Source: DATBHW01 sp035307385
GTDB taxonomy: Bacteria; Chloroflexota; Ktedonobacteria; Ktedonobacterales; DATBGS01
DNA: 64,000 nucleotides
NCBI GenBank assembly: GCA_035307385.1
Contig: DATGID010000023.1
Location: 4,724 to 68,723 of the forward strand
Reading direction: 5' to 3'
Positions within the stretch are counted from its first letter, which is position 1. Each line of letters begins with the position of its first letter. Shown here piece by piece: positions 43,198 to 52,648 of this stretch. A program made the translations under genes and the position numbers. Below the pieces are notes generated by a model, which made no database searches, was not told where the DNA came from, and worked only from the letters and a program-made list of their open reading frames with translations.

Positions 43198-43998
43198 CTA
43201 GGCCCAACTTACCTCTATCTCATACGTTCCCTCACCTGACTCCTGGTGAACGGACTGAAAAGCGGGGCCGCGGAGATCGGGCAGGGTAAAATACTGGTTG
43301 ATGGCAATCGAGCCAGGGCCAGCCGAAAAGGCGCTGGTGTCCAGCATCACCGGGTTGGGCTGCGACGCAGCGTTGGGCGTCCAGGCTTTTTGAGGAGCGC
43401 GCAGCGCGATCACGTAAAACGGTCCGTCTGGCGAAATGCGATACCTGACCGGCGTTTGTTTGCTGCGCGGCACCTGGGCATTCTCCTGGGGCGAAAGGAT
43501 GGCCGGAGCCAGCGGACAGGTGAAGCTAAAGGTTGCCGAGGTCTTTCCAGAGTAATAGGTGCAGGTAATCAGTTTGCCGGAGAATGTTTCTGAGGGCACC
43601 TTGAGATCAAAGTTCGACCCGAAGCCCGGAACAGCCAGGCCATTGCAGGTGATGTGTTCGCCAGCCACGAACTGGACAATAGCTCCCTGATGCATAAAAT
43701 AGATGTCCAGTTCTGTTGTATCCCTGCTGGAAGGGTCATATCCGCCAATGTTCAGCCCCATGACGAGTTTCAACTGGCCGGGCGAGGTATCTTTCAGCGT
43801 AATGGAAGGCGGGCCACCGCCAGGCCCGTCAACGATGGTCACTGATCCTCCGCCTGTGGAGGTAGTGGGGCTGGGATTCACACTGGCGGGGTTGCTTGCT
43901 GACTGCGTGGAGGTCGCCGAGCCAGGCGCGCATCCACTCACCAGTACGGCCAGCGCCAGCGCCGCGAGGGCACGCCAGAAACTCCGATAGCCAGGCAT
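43198..43998 (-). CDS. Lipoprotein of unknown function
   Basis: The 266-residue product has a signal peptide with lipobox VSGC (about residue 23), a Ser/Thr/Pro linker and a beta-rich external domain with paired cysteines (HITCNGLAVPGFG, LITCTYYSG, FTCPLAPAILSP). No catalytic motif was found. GAGAGGAG precedes the ATG. It should be anchored on the outer face of the membrane. Confidence 0.75.
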   Translation of the reverse strand: MPGYRSFWRALAALALAVLVSGCAPGSATSTQSASNPASVNPSPTTSTGGGSVTIVDGPGGGPPSITLKDTSPGQLKLVMGLNIGGYDPSSRDTTELDIYFMHQGAIVQFVAGEHITCNGLAVPGFGSNFDLKVPSETFSGKLITCTYYSGKTSATFSFTCPLAPAILSPQENAQVPRSKQTPVRYRISPDGPFYVIALRAPQKAWTPNAASQPNPVMLDTSAFSAGPGSIAINQYFTLPDLRGPAFQSVHQESGEGTYEIEVSWA

Positions 43999-44115
43999 GC
44001 TTCTGTTCTCCTCTCAAGTTTCGATCAAGCTGCTATCAAAGGAGACGCGAAGAGCAGCCAATAAGTTGCAAACCGCACTATTGAGTGGATGCGCCCATTT
44101 TGAGGAACCAGGCCG

Positions 44116-44667
44116 ATGCAAACAACCGTTCCACTTTTATTGATTACCGGCCCGTCGGGCGTAGGCAAGACAACCGTAGCTTCCGAGGTTTCTGAACTGC
44201 TGGACCAAGCCGGGATTGCGCACGCCCTCGTGGACATCGACAGCCTGCGCTGGTGCTATCCGCGTCCTGCTCATGATCGTTTTCGCGTGCAGCTTGCCAT
44301 GAAGAATCTGGCTGCCGTCTGGGTCAACTTTCAGGAAGCGGGGGCCACGAGTCTGGTCGTGGCCGATGTGGTGGAGTCGCGGGACGAACTGGAGCGCTAT
44401 CAGGCGGCAGTACCCGGCGCGGTCATTACCGTGGTGCGGCTTCAGGCGTCAACGGCGGCGCTGACCGAGCGGTTGGGCCGCCGAGAAGTGGGGTCGGCGC
44501 TGGAGCGGCACACGCGTCGCGCCGCCGAGCTAGCCGATCTGATGACGTGGAATCAGGTGGAAGATGTGTTGATTGATACCGAGGGCAAATCAGTCAACAC
44601 TATTGCGCGCGAAGCGCTGCTACGCGCCAACTGGCTCCAGGAAACGGGAGGGTCAGCAGATTGCTGA
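44116..44667 (+). CDS. P-loop kinase-like ATPase
   Basis: The 183-residue protein has Walker A GPSGVGKTT at residues 12-20 and an acidic DIDSLRWCY segment. The rest is consistent with small-molecule kinases such as the gluconate/shikimate or chloramphenicol phosphotransferase-like group. The lid carries basic residues (RLGRREVGSALERHTRR). The substrate is unknown. The start has only a modest ribosome site (GGAACC). Confidence 0.78.
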   Translation: MQTTVPLLLITGPSGVGKTTVASEVSELLDQAGIAHALVDIDSLRWCYPRPAHDRFRVQLAMKNLAAVWVNFQEAGATSLVVADVVESRDELERYQAAVPGAVITVVRLQASTAALTERLGRREVGSALERHTRRAAELADLMTWNQVEDVLIDTEGKSVNTIAREALLRANWLQETGGSADC

Positions 44668-44675
44668 CCCTCCCG
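44645..44675. terminator. Bidirectional hairpin between convergent genes
   Basis: A perfect 14-bp stem with a 3-base loop (GAT) overlaps the stop of the kinase-like gene and lies 8 bp from the stop of the minus-strand gene at 44683. Confidence 0.75.
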
Positions 44676-44682
44676 CGATAGG

Positions 44683-45069
44683 TCACGCCATGCCTGGCAC
44701 CCTCACCCGGCGATTGCTGAACGTCAGCAGCGCTGCAACAAAGAGAAACACCGAGGCGATGATGGCCCACCAGCCCACAATCCAGAAAAAGGCAATCCCC
44801 GACGCCAGCAGCAAGATCGCCGCGCCGATAGCCCAGATTGGCGCGAGGAACGAGCCGATCAACGCGACAATCACGACCAGAATGCCCCACCAGAAGTGGG
44901 AAGCATCATTCGTAATCCCCGTTACTCGCCCCAAGACGTGAGCCAACGAATACAAGATGTTGATAATAAAGGCAATAACGGTCCCAACCAGTCCAACAAT
45001 CAGCGCAATGGTACGAAACGTAAATCGTTCCAGCGTCCCACCCTGTTGATTTGGGTTCGCCTGCGCCAT
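44683..45069 (-). CDS. Four-span membrane protein, first of a pair
   Basis: The 128-residue product has four hydrophobic segments, a short N-terminal tail (MAQANPNQQGGTLERFTFRT) and a basic C-terminus. It aligns with the neighbouring product at 45106-45504 (IVGLVGTV against FVGLSGTV; FWIVGWWA against FFIVGWWA), so the pair arose by tandem duplication. No function is apparent. GGAGAGG precedes the ATG. Confidence 0.75.
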   Translation of the reverse strand: MAQANPNQQGGTLERFTFRTIALIVGLVGTVIAFIINILYSLAHVLGRVTGITNDASHFWWGILVVIVALIGSFLAPIWAIGAAILLLASGIAFFWIVGWWAIIASVFLFVAALLTFSNRRVRVPGMA

Positions 45070-45105
45070 TGGTCTGCTCCTCTCCTGTAAGTCTTGTTTG
45101 CGACT

Positions 45106-45504
45106 CTAGCACCGAGACTCCGGTTTGCAGGAACCGCGCCAGCCCTGTTGTACCTCGGCGTTGGTTGGCGCGCCTTCTGACTGACGGCGCAAGATCAGCA
45201 CGGCGGCGAAGACCAGAAAGGGCGAGGCCAGCAGCGCCCACCAGCCAACAATAAAGAAGAACGCGAGGCCACCCCCCAGCAGCAGCAGTGCTGCCACCGC
45301 CGGGGAAGGCAGGACGAGCAGCACGCCCACCAGGCCAGCCAGCGCGACGAGCAGCCCGAAGAAAAAATAGGAACTATCAGTTGGGAAACCCGCTGTGTCT
45401 CCCAGCACATGAAAGAACGAACGCAGCAGATCAACAATCAAGGTGGCTACCGTGCCAGAAAGACCAACGAAGATGGTCAGCGTATGCAGGGTCAGTCGTG
45501 CCAC
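45106..45504 (-). CDS. Four-span membrane protein, second of a pair
   Basis: I chose the GTG at 45504 because it has GGGAG seven bases upstream and aligns with the start of the paralogous domain; the longer frames to 45555 or 45744 lack ribosome sites. The 132-residue product has four spans (LHTLTIFVGLSGTVATLIV, YFFFGLLVALAGLVGVLLV and others) and a Cys-containing C-terminal tail. It ends 36 bp upstream of the paralogue. Confidence 0.65.
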   Translation of the reverse strand: MARLTLHTLTIFVGLSGTVATLIVDLLRSFFHVLGDTAGFPTDSSYFFFGLLVALAGLVGVLLVLPSPAVAALLLLGGGLAFFFIVGWWALLASPFLVFAAVLILRRQSEGAPTNAEVQQGWRGSCKPESRC

Positions 45505-45697
45505 AAGTTTTCTCCCTTCCCGCAGAGCAAACTTTGGTGCTTTGGATACAGACATCCCTCGCGTGCATGATCTAGGCCAGGCAGCAGGCCAACCGATGGG
45601 CTTTCTCACTCCCTTGCTTGCCCCGCAAGCGGTCCTGGCGCGCATCCTGATATAATGCGAGCAATATCGTGCCGCCCATATCCGCAGGAGCAAGAAC

Positions 45698-47107
45698 GTG
45701 GAAGACATCATCTTTGCCTCGGCAGCGACCCTGGCGCGGGCCATTCGTGAAAAACAGGTCTCTTCGCGTGAGGTAGTGGAAGCCTATCTCCAGCGCATTG
45801 AAACGATCAATCCAGCGCTCAACTCCGTCGTACAACTGCGAGCAGATGCCGCGCTGGCCGAAGCGCGCCAGGCCGATGCCGCGCTGGCACGGGGCGAACA
45901 GACCGGCCCGCTGCATGGCGTTCCCTTCACCATCAAAGACACCTACGATGTGGCCGGGATGATCTGCACCTGCGGCACCAGGGGCCGCGCCGCCTATGTG
46001 GCGCAGCGCGACGCCGTGGCCGTGGCGCGGCTGCGCGCGGCGGGCGGCATCGCGCTGGGGCTGACGAATCTGCCCGAGTTCTTGCTGGCCTATGAAAGCG
46101 ACAATCTGGTCTATGGCCGCACCAACAACCCCTATGATCTGGCGCGCACGCCGGGCGGCAGCAGCGGCGGCGAGGCCGCGACGATTGCGGCGGGCGGCTC
46201 GCCGCTGGGGCTGGGCACGGATTCAGGCGGCAGCATTCGCGTGCCCGCCCACTTCTGCGGTGTGGCGGGCCTCAAGCCCACCTGGGGGCGTGTGCCGCTG
46301 ACGGGCCTGTTTCCGCCGCCCTTTGGCACGAATGCCCGGCTGCGCCACGCCGGGCCGCTGGCGCGTCATGTCGAAGACCTGGCGCTGGCGCTGCCCATCC
46401 TCGCCGGAATGGACTGGCGCGACCCCGCCGTCGTGCCCATGCCGCTGGGCGAGATGCGGGCGATTGATCTGAAAAGCCTGCGCGTGGCGTTCTTCACCAG
46501 CATGCCCGGAACCAGCGCACCCACCTCCGAAACGGTGAAGACGGTGCAGGCAGCGGCGCAGATGCTCGTCGAGGCGGGCGCGGCAGTGGAAGAGGCCACA
46601 CCGCCGGGCATCGAGCAAAGCTTCGAGTTTTTCCGCTCGATTAGCGGCGCGGATGGGGGCGCGGGGCTGCGTATGGGCCTTCAGATGGTGGGCACCACCG
46701 AAGTTTCGCCGCTGCTGGAGCAGTTCATGGCACTGGCGAGTCCCACTCCGCTGTCGGTTGTGGAGTTCGGCGGCCTGCTGACGCGCTGGGATATGTGGCG
46801 CAGCGCCATGCTCGCCTTTCTGGAGCCATACGATGTGCTGCTTTCGCCAGTGGCGGCTACACCTGCCGTCCTGCATGGAAGCAGCCTCGATCTGGAGAAG
46901 CTGCCTGGCTTCGGCTATGCCATTGCCCACAACCTGACTGGCTGGCCTGCCGTCAGCGTGCGCGGTGGTACATCGCCGGAAGGCTTGCCCATTGGCGTGC
47001 AGGTCATCGCGCGGCCCTGGCGCGAGGATGTGGCCCTGGCCGTTGCCCAGCAGCTTGAGACGGCGCTGGGCGGTTGGCAGCGCCCGCTGCTCGCTGGCGA
47101 CGCATAA
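45698..47107 (+). CDS. Amidase (amidase-signature family)
   Basis: The GTG at 45698 has CAGGAGC upstream. The 469-residue enzyme has the Ser-cisSer-Lys triad of the signature family: Lys80 in FTIKDTYD, the GGSSGGEAA loop (Ser155/156) and nucleophile Ser179 in TDSGGSIRVP. Members hydrolyse amides; GatA is a close relative but no gatB or gatC is nearby. The substrate is unknown. Confidence 0.93.
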   Translation: MEDIIFASAATLARAIREKQVSSREVVEAYLQRIETINPALNSVVQLRADAALAEARQADAALARGEQTGPLHGVPFTIKDTYDVAGMICTCGTRGRAAYVAQRDAVAVARLRAAGGIALGLTNLPEFLLAYESDNLVYGRTNNPYDLARTPGGSSGGEAATIAAGGSPLGLGTDSGGSIRVPAHFCGVAGLKPTWGRVPLTGLFPPPFGTNARLRHAGPLARHVEDLALALPILAGMDWRDPAVVPMPLGEMRAIDLKSLRVAFFTSMPGTSAPTSETVKTVQAAAQMLVEAGAAVEEATPPGIEQSFEFFRSISGADGGAGLRMGLQMVGTTEVSPLLEQFMALASPTPLSVVEFGGLLTRWDMWRSAMLAFLEPYDVLLSPVAATPAVLHGSSLDLEKLPGFGYAIAHNLTGWPAVSVRGGTSPEGLPIGVQVIARPWREDVALAVAQQLETALGGWQRPLLAGDA

Positions 47108-47194
47108 CACCGTTCGGCGAGCGCGGTCCCCCGTCCTGTGGCGCATGTTGCGCGAGTCACCACGTTCACCTTGGAGAACTTGTAGATAAACCCT

Positions 47195-47551
47195 TCATGA
47201 ATCGCCGCTGCGGGCCTGCGGCTGGTATGATCGCTGATAGGTCTGAAGAATGGTGTCCAGCAGACCGGGGAAATGCGCTTCCAGGTCTCCGCGGCGCAGA
47301 GAGACCAGGATGCGCCTGCCCTGCGGCATCATGCGAATCAGCCCGGCTTCGCGCAGCACTTTAAAATGATGTGACCCAGTTGACTTGGCAACCTCGTGTA
47401 CCACATCGATATCCCCGCAACTGATCGCCTCGCTGCATGCTGCCAGTTGCCCCACAATCTTCAGTCGCCAGGGGTCGCCCAGCGCGTACAGAATGGTTGG
47501 CAAGGAAAGTTCCTCGCTGGCGGGATGAAGTGGTGTTCTCATGCTTGACAT
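47195..47551 (-). CDS. ArsR-family winged-helix repressor
   Basis: I start at the ATG at 47551, not in the upstream inverted repeat. The 118-residue protein has the ArsR fold: LYALGDPWRLKIVGQL, VAKSTGSHHFKVLREAGLI recognition helix and a wing RRILVSLRRGDL. No CxC metal site in the classical alpha-3 position is visible, so the ligand may not be a metal. It is divergent from an MFS exporter with a perfect operator-like palindrome between them, which makes a repressor/efflux pair likely. Confidence 0.9.
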   Translation of the reverse strand: MSSMRTPLHPASEELSLPTILYALGDPWRLKIVGQLAACSEAISCGDIDVVHEVAKSTGSHHFKVLREAGLIRMMPQGRRILVSLRRGDLEAHFPGLLDTILQTYQRSYQPQARSGDS

Positions 47552-47564
47552 TGTATCACCGTTT

Positions 47565-47613
47565 TTGCTATATTTCAATTGTTCCATAAATTCGAACAAT
47601 TGAAATATAGCAA
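47565..47613. promoter_or_regulatory. 20-bp perfect inverted repeat, probable ArsR operator
   Basis: The arm at 47565-47584 is the exact reverse complement of 47594-47613, separated by 9 bases. It is AT-rich, lies in the divergent region and occupies the likely promoter of both the repressor and the exporter gene. Confidence 0.8.
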
Positions 47614-47626
47614 GAAAAGAGGACCC

Positions 47627-48883
47627 ATGACAGAAAGCACGAACACATCAGCTTCCATCAGCGCGCTCCCGATACTCATCCTGGGCGGGTTGAATGTGCT
47701 GGGGCCGCTGTCTGTCGATACTTATTTACCCGCGCTCCCCACGATTAGCCGCGACCTGAGCGCCACCACCGCGCAGGCCCAGATTACGCTGAGCGCCTGC
47801 ATTCTTGGGATGGCGCTGGGGCCAATCGTTGCCGGGCCGCTCAGCGACGCGCTTGGGCGGCGGCGGCCTTTGCTGCTTGGTCTGGCTGTTTACGCGCTGG
47901 TGGCGCTGCTGTGCATCGTCGCGCCTTCCGTCGTCGTGCTGGCGCTGCTGCGGTTTGTGCAAGGGGTGGCCGGAGTCACCGGCATTACTATCGCGCTGGC
48001 CGTTGCCCGCGACCTCTATTCCGGCGTGGCGCTGGCGCGCTGCCTGGCGCTGCTGGTGACGATACAAGCTATTGGGCCTATCGTCGCGCCTGTGCTTGGC
48101 AGCCTGCTGCTCACCTTCACGTCCTGGCATGGTATCTTTGTCGCGCTGGCACTCGTTGGCACTGTGCTGTTCCTGGCAGCGGCGTTCGGGCTGCGCGAAA
48201 CGCTGCCGCCCAGCCGCCGCAGCGATGGGGGCATCGCTGCCTCGCTGGCAGCGTTCCGTGACCTGCTGGCAGACCGCCGCTTCGTCGGCTACGCGCTCTC
48301 CAGCGGCTTCGTCTTCGCGGGCGCTATTGTCTACATTTCCGCCGCGCCGTTCATCTTGCAGAACCTGTATGGCATCTCGCCTCAGCTTTTGGGCCTGCTG
48401 TTTGGCATCAACGGCCTGGGCATCGTCATCATGAGTCAGGTCAGCGCGCGGCTGGTTGGGCGGGTGTCGTCGCTGCGCCTGCTGGCCTGGGGTCTGGCGG
48501 CGATGGTGTTGGGCGGGCTAAGCATGCTGCTGGTGGCGCTCGGCGGTGTTGGCCTTGTCGGCATCTTGCTGTCGTTCTTTGTGATTGCCGCCAGCCTGGG
48601 TCTCATTTTGCCCAATGCGACGGCGCTGGCGCTTGCCAACGTCCGGGCGGCAGGGAGCGCGTCGGCCTTGCTGGGCATGTTGCAACTCACCATTGGCGCT
48701 GTCGCCGCGCCGCTGGTGGGGTTGGGCGGCAGCGGCAGCGCCATCCCCATGGCTGCGGTGGTGGCCGCGTTCGGTCTGACCGCGCTGGGCCTGTTCGTCG
48801 CGCTTTGCCGCCCGGCCCAGGCGTCCACGCAGGTGCGCGCCGAGCCACCCGCGCGGCAGGAATCGGTCATCGGCGAACATTGA
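47627..48883 (+). CDS. MFS drug exporter (Bcr/CflA-like)
   Basis: The ATG at 47627 follows AGAGG. The 418-residue protein has 12 spans and Bcr/CflA features: LSVDTYLPALPTI in span 1, GPLSDALGRRRPLLLG in loop 2 and LLVTIQAIGPIVAPVLG in span 5. It exports drugs such as bicyclomycin or related compounds in other bacteria. Divergence from an ArsR gene with a shared operator implies inducible expression. Confidence 0.92.
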   Translation: MTESTNTSASISALPILILGGLNVLGPLSVDTYLPALPTISRDLSATTAQAQITLSACILGMALGPIVAGPLSDALGRRRPLLLGLAVYALVALLCIVAPSVVVLALLRFVQGVAGVTGITIALAVARDLYSGVALARCLALLVTIQAIGPIVAPVLGSLLLTFTSWHGIFVALALVGTVLFLAAAFGLRETLPPSRRSDGGIAASLAAFRDLLADRRFVGYALSSGFVFAGAIVYISAAPFILQNLYGISPQLLGLLFGINGLGIVIMSQVSARLVGRVSSLRLLAWGLAAMVLGGLSMLLVALGGVGLVGILLSFFVIAASLGLILPNATALALANVRAAGSASALLGMLQLTIGAVAAPLVGLGGSGSAIPMAAVVAAFGLTALGLFVALCRPAQASTQVRAEPPARQESVIGEH

Positions 48884-48972
48884 CCTGCTTTGCACGTGCA
48901 GCCCGCACGCGGCAAGGTGCTCTCTGGCAAGGCCGTTGCCGCGCGGGGTAGAATTGTAACACCGCGCGTTCT

Positions 48973-49001
48973 GTTTCAGAGAACGGTATAACATGTATAA
49001 T
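48973..49001 (+). promoter_or_regulatory. Promoter upstream of 49037
   Basis: Extended -10 TGTATAAT (TATAAT at 48996-49001) with a weak -35 GTTTCA at 48973-48978, 17-bp spacer. The -35 lies inside a CGTTCT/AGAACG inverted repeat. Confidence 0.5.
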
Positions 49002-49036
49002 GCGCTGCGCCAGCAGATCGGAGCATCAACCCAGGT

Positions 49037-49930
49037 ATGCAAGCCAACGCCCCACCGCCGAACGTACATATGCTGGCCGGTCAATATACCCTTGGCGCGC
49101 CGCTCAGCATGCACCGCCGCCCGATTCCTCTTTGGCAGCCACCAGTGCTGCTAGCTGTGAGTCCGATAGGTCTGGTCGTTGCTGTGCTCGCAGGTTCCTC
49201 GCTTTTGAGCGCGCCGCGCTTTAATCCATCAATTCTTGTCCTGTTCGTGCTGGCGCTGCTGGCCGGGTTGTCCTGCCTGGCAGCAGGCTTCTACCTGCTG
49301 AAGTATTCGAGGTTCCGCGCCTGGGAGTGCGATGCCGGTTTTCTGGAGTTGAACGAGCGCGGCGCGCTTTCGGCTGCGCTTCGCTGGGATCACATCCAGA
49401 CAGTCTGGCATCGGGTCAAGGTATCAACCTACTCCAGAGGCGGCACCAGATATGAGCATACCTACAGTGTGCAGGGACCGGACGGCAAAGAGGTGACGCT
49501 CAATTACCCCGATTTGTGGCAGCGCATCGAATACGAGTTTGTTCGCCTGCATCTTCCCCAGGCGCTGGCAACTATTCAGACGGGGAGCGCTGTCTCGTTT
49601 GGTGGGGTGGTCGTTTCGGCGCAGGGCATCGCCAGTGGCCCGGTGATCTATTATTATCAGCATCGGACGATGCCCAACACGAAGCCGCCCTGGCAGCTTG
49701 CCTGGCAAGCTATCCCCTGGATTACCGTCAGAGATGGGATGATCGAGTTTACGCCGCCTGAGCGCGGGCTGATCTCTTACACGCCGCCGATTTTTGCCAG
49801 ACTTTCCGATGTGCCCAACCTGTGTCTGCTGCGAGCGCTGGTGCAGGCGCTGACCAATGGGCAGATGCGCTGGATTGAGGTGCCCAGGCGGGGGATAAGT
49901 GTTGAGAATAGCCAGCCGGAGGTGCAGTAA
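49037..49930 (+). CDS. Two-span membrane protein, DUF6585-like
   Basis: The 297-residue product has a short head, two membrane spans (about residues 36-58 and 64-88) and a large cytoplasmic beta-rich part. That part has FRAWECDAGFLELNERG and WDHIQTVWHRVKVSTYSRGG, then ITVRDGMIEFTPP near the end. The pattern resembles DUF6585 proteins, but this is by memory of the pattern only. No enzyme motif is seen. Confidence 0.65.
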   Translation: MQANAPPPNVHMLAGQYTLGAPLSMHRRPIPLWQPPVLLAVSPIGLVVAVLAGSSLLSAPRFNPSILVLFVLALLAGLSCLAAGFYLLKYSRFRAWECDAGFLELNERGALSAALRWDHIQTVWHRVKVSTYSRGGTRYEHTYSVQGPDGKEVTLNYPDLWQRIEYEFVRLHLPQALATIQTGSAVSFGGVVVSAQGIASGPVIYYYQHRTMPNTKPPWQLAWQAIPWITVRDGMIEFTPPERGLISYTPPIFARLSDVPNLCLLRALVQALTNGQMRWIEVPRRGISVENSQPEVQ

Positions 49931-49969
49931 AAGTCGCGCCCAAGGAGGCCGCCAGCCTTTTTTCTGCCC

Positions 49970-49998
49970 TTGTGAACGCGCTGGCTTCGGCATATAGT
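49970..49998 (+). promoter_or_regulatory. Promoter of the F420-type flavoprotein gene
   Basis: -35 TTGTGA (49970-49975) and -10 TATAGT (49993-49998), 17-bp spacer, about 60 bp upstream of the ATG at 50060. Confidence 0.55.
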
Positions 49999-50059
49999 AT
50001 AAAAAGGGAAGTGACGCCCGGAAGAAGATCACACCAAGTGAAAGAAGAGAAAGCGGGCT

Positions 50060-50482
50060 ATGAGCAAATTCACTGCACAAGAAATAACGTATCTTCAGAG
50101 CCAGCGCCTCGGCAGGTTGGCAACCGTCAGCGCGGATGGCGAACCCCATGTGGTGCCGGTGGGCTTCCGCTACAACCCTGAGCAAGACACCATCGATATT
50201 GGCGGGCACAGCATCGCGCAGTCGAAGAAGTATCGCGACGCGCTACGTTATGGGCGCGTGGCCTTTGTGGTCGATGATGTGCTGCCGCCCTGGAAACCGC
50301 GCATGCTGGAGGTGCGGGGAACCGTCGAGGGGCCGTCGGAGGGCGGCAAAGCCATCGTAGAGAGCTTCTCCCCAGATATTCTGCGCATCACGCCAACGCG
50401 CATCATCTCCTTTGGCCTGAACAGCGACGTTGTTCTGCCAGGCCAGGGCCGGGTCGAATATTCCAGCCGCAAAGTGGGGTGA
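50060..50482 (+). CDS. PPOX-class F420-dependent oxidoreductase
   Basis: The 140-residue protein has the split-barrel flavin/F420-binding pattern: YLQSQRLGRLATVSADGEPH, VVPVGFRYN, KYRDALRYGRVAFVVDD and a RMLEVRGTVEG strand. Such proteins reduce or oxidise small molecules with F420 or FMN. A GAAGAGAAAGCGGG stretch precedes the ATG. Confidence 0.88.
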   Translation: MSKFTAQEITYLQSQRLGRLATVSADGEPHVVPVGFRYNPEQDTIDIGGHSIAQSKKYRDALRYGRVAFVVDDVLPPWKPRMLEVRGTVEGPSEGGKAIVESFSPDILRITPTRIISFGLNSDVVLPGQGRVEYSSRKVG

Positions 50483-50486
50483 AGCA

Positions 50487-50514
50487 AAAGCCGCGCCCAA
50501 GGCTGCGCGGCTTT
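50487..50514. terminator. Hairpin between convergent genes
   Basis: A 10-bp stem AAAGCCGCGC/GCGCGGCTTT with an 8-base loop, just after the flavoprotein stop and before the esterase stop. Confidence 0.75.
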
Positions 50515-50538
50515 CCGACTTTTACATAGCCTTCTGTT

Positions 50539-51540
50539 TTAGACAGCGGCGGGCGCTGGCCGCGCCAGCATCTGGCGGAGGGTGACAGCCGCCTGCGTCA
50601 TGGCCGCGCGCGTAGGCGCAGACCCGGCGATGGGGTTGAGCATCACGAAATCGTGAATGGCCCCCAGGTAGCGCGTCGCCTTTACGCGCACGCCTGCCGC
50701 CATCAGCTTGTGGGCATAGGCTTCGCCTTCGTCGCGCAGCACATCGCATTCCGCCGTAATCACCATGGCAGGCGGCAGACCCAGCAATTGCTCGCGGCTG
50801 GCGCGCAGCGGCGACACCAGCGGCTCGCTGCGCACGCTGACATCGGGCGCGTAGCTGTCCGTGAACCATTCCATGGCCTTGCGGGTCAGCCAATAGCCGC
50901 CCTCGCCAAACTGGCGATAGGATGGCGTGTCGAAGCTGCTGACATCCGTCACCGGATAGAAGAGAAGCTGGAAATCGATCCCAGGGCCGCCGCGCTCTTT
51001 GGCAAGCATGGTGACCGCTGTTGCCATGTTGCCGCCTACGCTGTCGCCTGCGATGGCGAGGCGCGACGTGTCCAGATTGGCGGACGCACCCTGCTCTGTA
51101 ACCCACTTTGCGGTGGTATAGGCTTGTTCGAGGGCCACCGGGTAGCGCGCTTCGGGCGAGCGTGGATAGTCGAGGAAGACGACGGCGCACTGCGCGCCGA
51201 CGGCAAGCTCGCGGAAGAGGCGGTCAAAGATCGTTTCGTCGCCCAGCACCCACCCACCGCCATGCAGATAGATGACTGGAGCCAGCGTGCCCTTCGGGTG
51301 CTGGGGCCGCACGATGCGCAGCGAAATCTGGCCGGTTGGGCCGCCGCTGATGGTGCGGTCTTCGATATCTGCCGGTGGCGCTGCCACCTTCACGGACTGC
51401 TGCACCCGGCTCAGCACCGCGCGGGCATCCTGGGCCGAAAGTGTGTAGAGCGGCGGCCCGCCCTGCGCTTCCAGCTTTTGGAGAAACCCCGCGATATTGG
51501 GGTCAAGATTGGTCAGGCGTGTACTTTCCGCAGTACTCAT
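50539..51540 (-). CDS. Alpha/beta hydrolase, HSL-type esterase
   Basis: The 333-residue enzyme has the hormone-sensitive-lipase family oxyanion motif YLHGGGWVLG, nucleophile Ser in IAGDSVGGN, Asp in ECDVLRDEGE and His in GAIHDFVML. It should hydrolyse short-chain esters. GGGAGAGAG precedes the ATG. Confidence 0.93.
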   Translation of the reverse strand: MSTAESTRLTNLDPNIAGFLQKLEAQGGPPLYTLSAQDARAVLSRVQQSVKVAAPPADIEDRTISGGPTGQISLRIVRPQHPKGTLAPVIYLHGGGWVLGDETIFDRLFRELAVGAQCAVVFLDYPRSPEARYPVALEQAYTTAKWVTEQGASANLDTSRLAIAGDSVGGNMATAVTMLAKERGGPGIDFQLLFYPVTDVSSFDTPSYRQFGEGGYWLTRKAMEWFTDSYAPDVSVRSEPLVSPLRASREQLLGLPPAMVITAECDVLRDEGEAYAHKLMAAGVRVKATRYLGAIHDFVMLNPIAGSAPTRAAMTQAAVTLRQMLARPAPAAV

Positions 51541-51745
51541 ACTCTCTCTCCCGTCTGTTTGCTAGCTTATTTCAGACCACAGGAAGAGACACGCCGCAGA
51601 AACCATACCCACCGCTGCCAACACGCCTCCGAGCGGAAACGCGACTGGAGTCGGGCGTCATTGCGTCTCTGGACGGGTCTCAAACTGCCGATTGCCGACT
51701 ATGCTTGTTCTGTAAGCAGAAAGCGCAAAGAAAAAGGAGTTTGAG

Positions 51746-52573
51746 ATGCAAAAAGAAGTGACGCAGGCTACACAGTCGCCCCGGCAGCCATTGACCGCGC
51801 TGACCAAGGTCAGCCGGACCAGCTTGCTCGCCAGCGGCGTCTTGATTTTGCCGTTTGGATTCTTCGCCTGGCCGTTGTTCATCGTCAGCGCCGCGCTGCT
51901 GGTGATCGCCGTGCTGGTGTGGCGCGGCTATCGCTGGGCACCCATCCTGGGAACGCTGCTCAGCGCGATTCTTCTGGTCTTCCTGTTTGTGGGCAACGGC
52001 TATCCCGTCTATCACCTGACCCATCCCAGGGACGCGGACCTTCAGCCAGCGGTGGCGCAGTACCCCATCTTTCTTGGCGTGGTCATCTTGCTGTCGGTGC
52101 TGGTTCTGGCGTTTGGCGGGTCGCTCGGCGCGGCAGTGCAAAACTACACGCAGCGCCAGCCACAGCGCCCGCGCTGGCTGACACCCGCCCTCACGGGCTT
52201 GCTGGGTCTGGTGGTTGGCATCATTCTCATTACAGGCATTGCTGCCCCGGCGACCAGCGCAGCCAGCGCCAGCACCGGCAGCGGCGAGGCGACCGTGCAG
52301 TTGAGCGCGGCAAGCTTCAGCCCCACCTCGGTCATCGTCCCGCAGGGCGCGAAGCTGCGCATTGTGAACAGCGCGGGCATCCTGCACATCCTGACAAACG
52401 GCACGTGGAAGAACAATGTGCCCACACCCATGCAAGAGCCTGGCGCGCCCGTCGTCAATAATGTGCAGATCAGCAGCGGTTCCGTGGAAATCGGACCGTT
52501 TACCAGCGCGGGCACCTTTCATATCTTCTGCTCGGTGCATGTTGGGATGAATCTGACGGTCTTTGTTCCCTGA
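51746..52573 (+). CDS. Membrane protein with external cupredoxin domain
   Basis: The 275-residue product has four hydrophobic segments, then a C-terminal cupredoxin-like domain (about residues 180-275). Type-1 copper ligands are visible: His in AGILHILTNG and Cys, His and Met in FCSVHVGM. It may carry electrons or bind copper outside the membrane. AAAGGAG lies 8 bases upstream of the ATG. Confidence 0.85.
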   Translation: MQKEVTQATQSPRQPLTALTKVSRTSLLASGVLILPFGFFAWPLFIVSAALLVIAVLVWRGYRWAPILGTLLSAILLVFLFVGNGYPVYHLTHPRDADLQPAVAQYPIFLGVVILLSVLVLAFGGSLGAAVQNYTQRQPQRPRWLTPALTGLLGLVVGIILITGIAAPATSAASASTGSGEATVQLSAASFSPTSVIVPQGAKLRIVNSAGILHILTNGTWKNNVPTPMQEPGAPVVNNVQISSGSVEIGPFTSAGTFHIFCSVHVGMNLTVFVP

Positions 52574-52648
52574 CCGATTTGCGCTACACTGGCTCGGCGG
52601 AGACACTTCTGCTCCACTGAGCCAGTCTCGTATGGAGGCATATGTTGT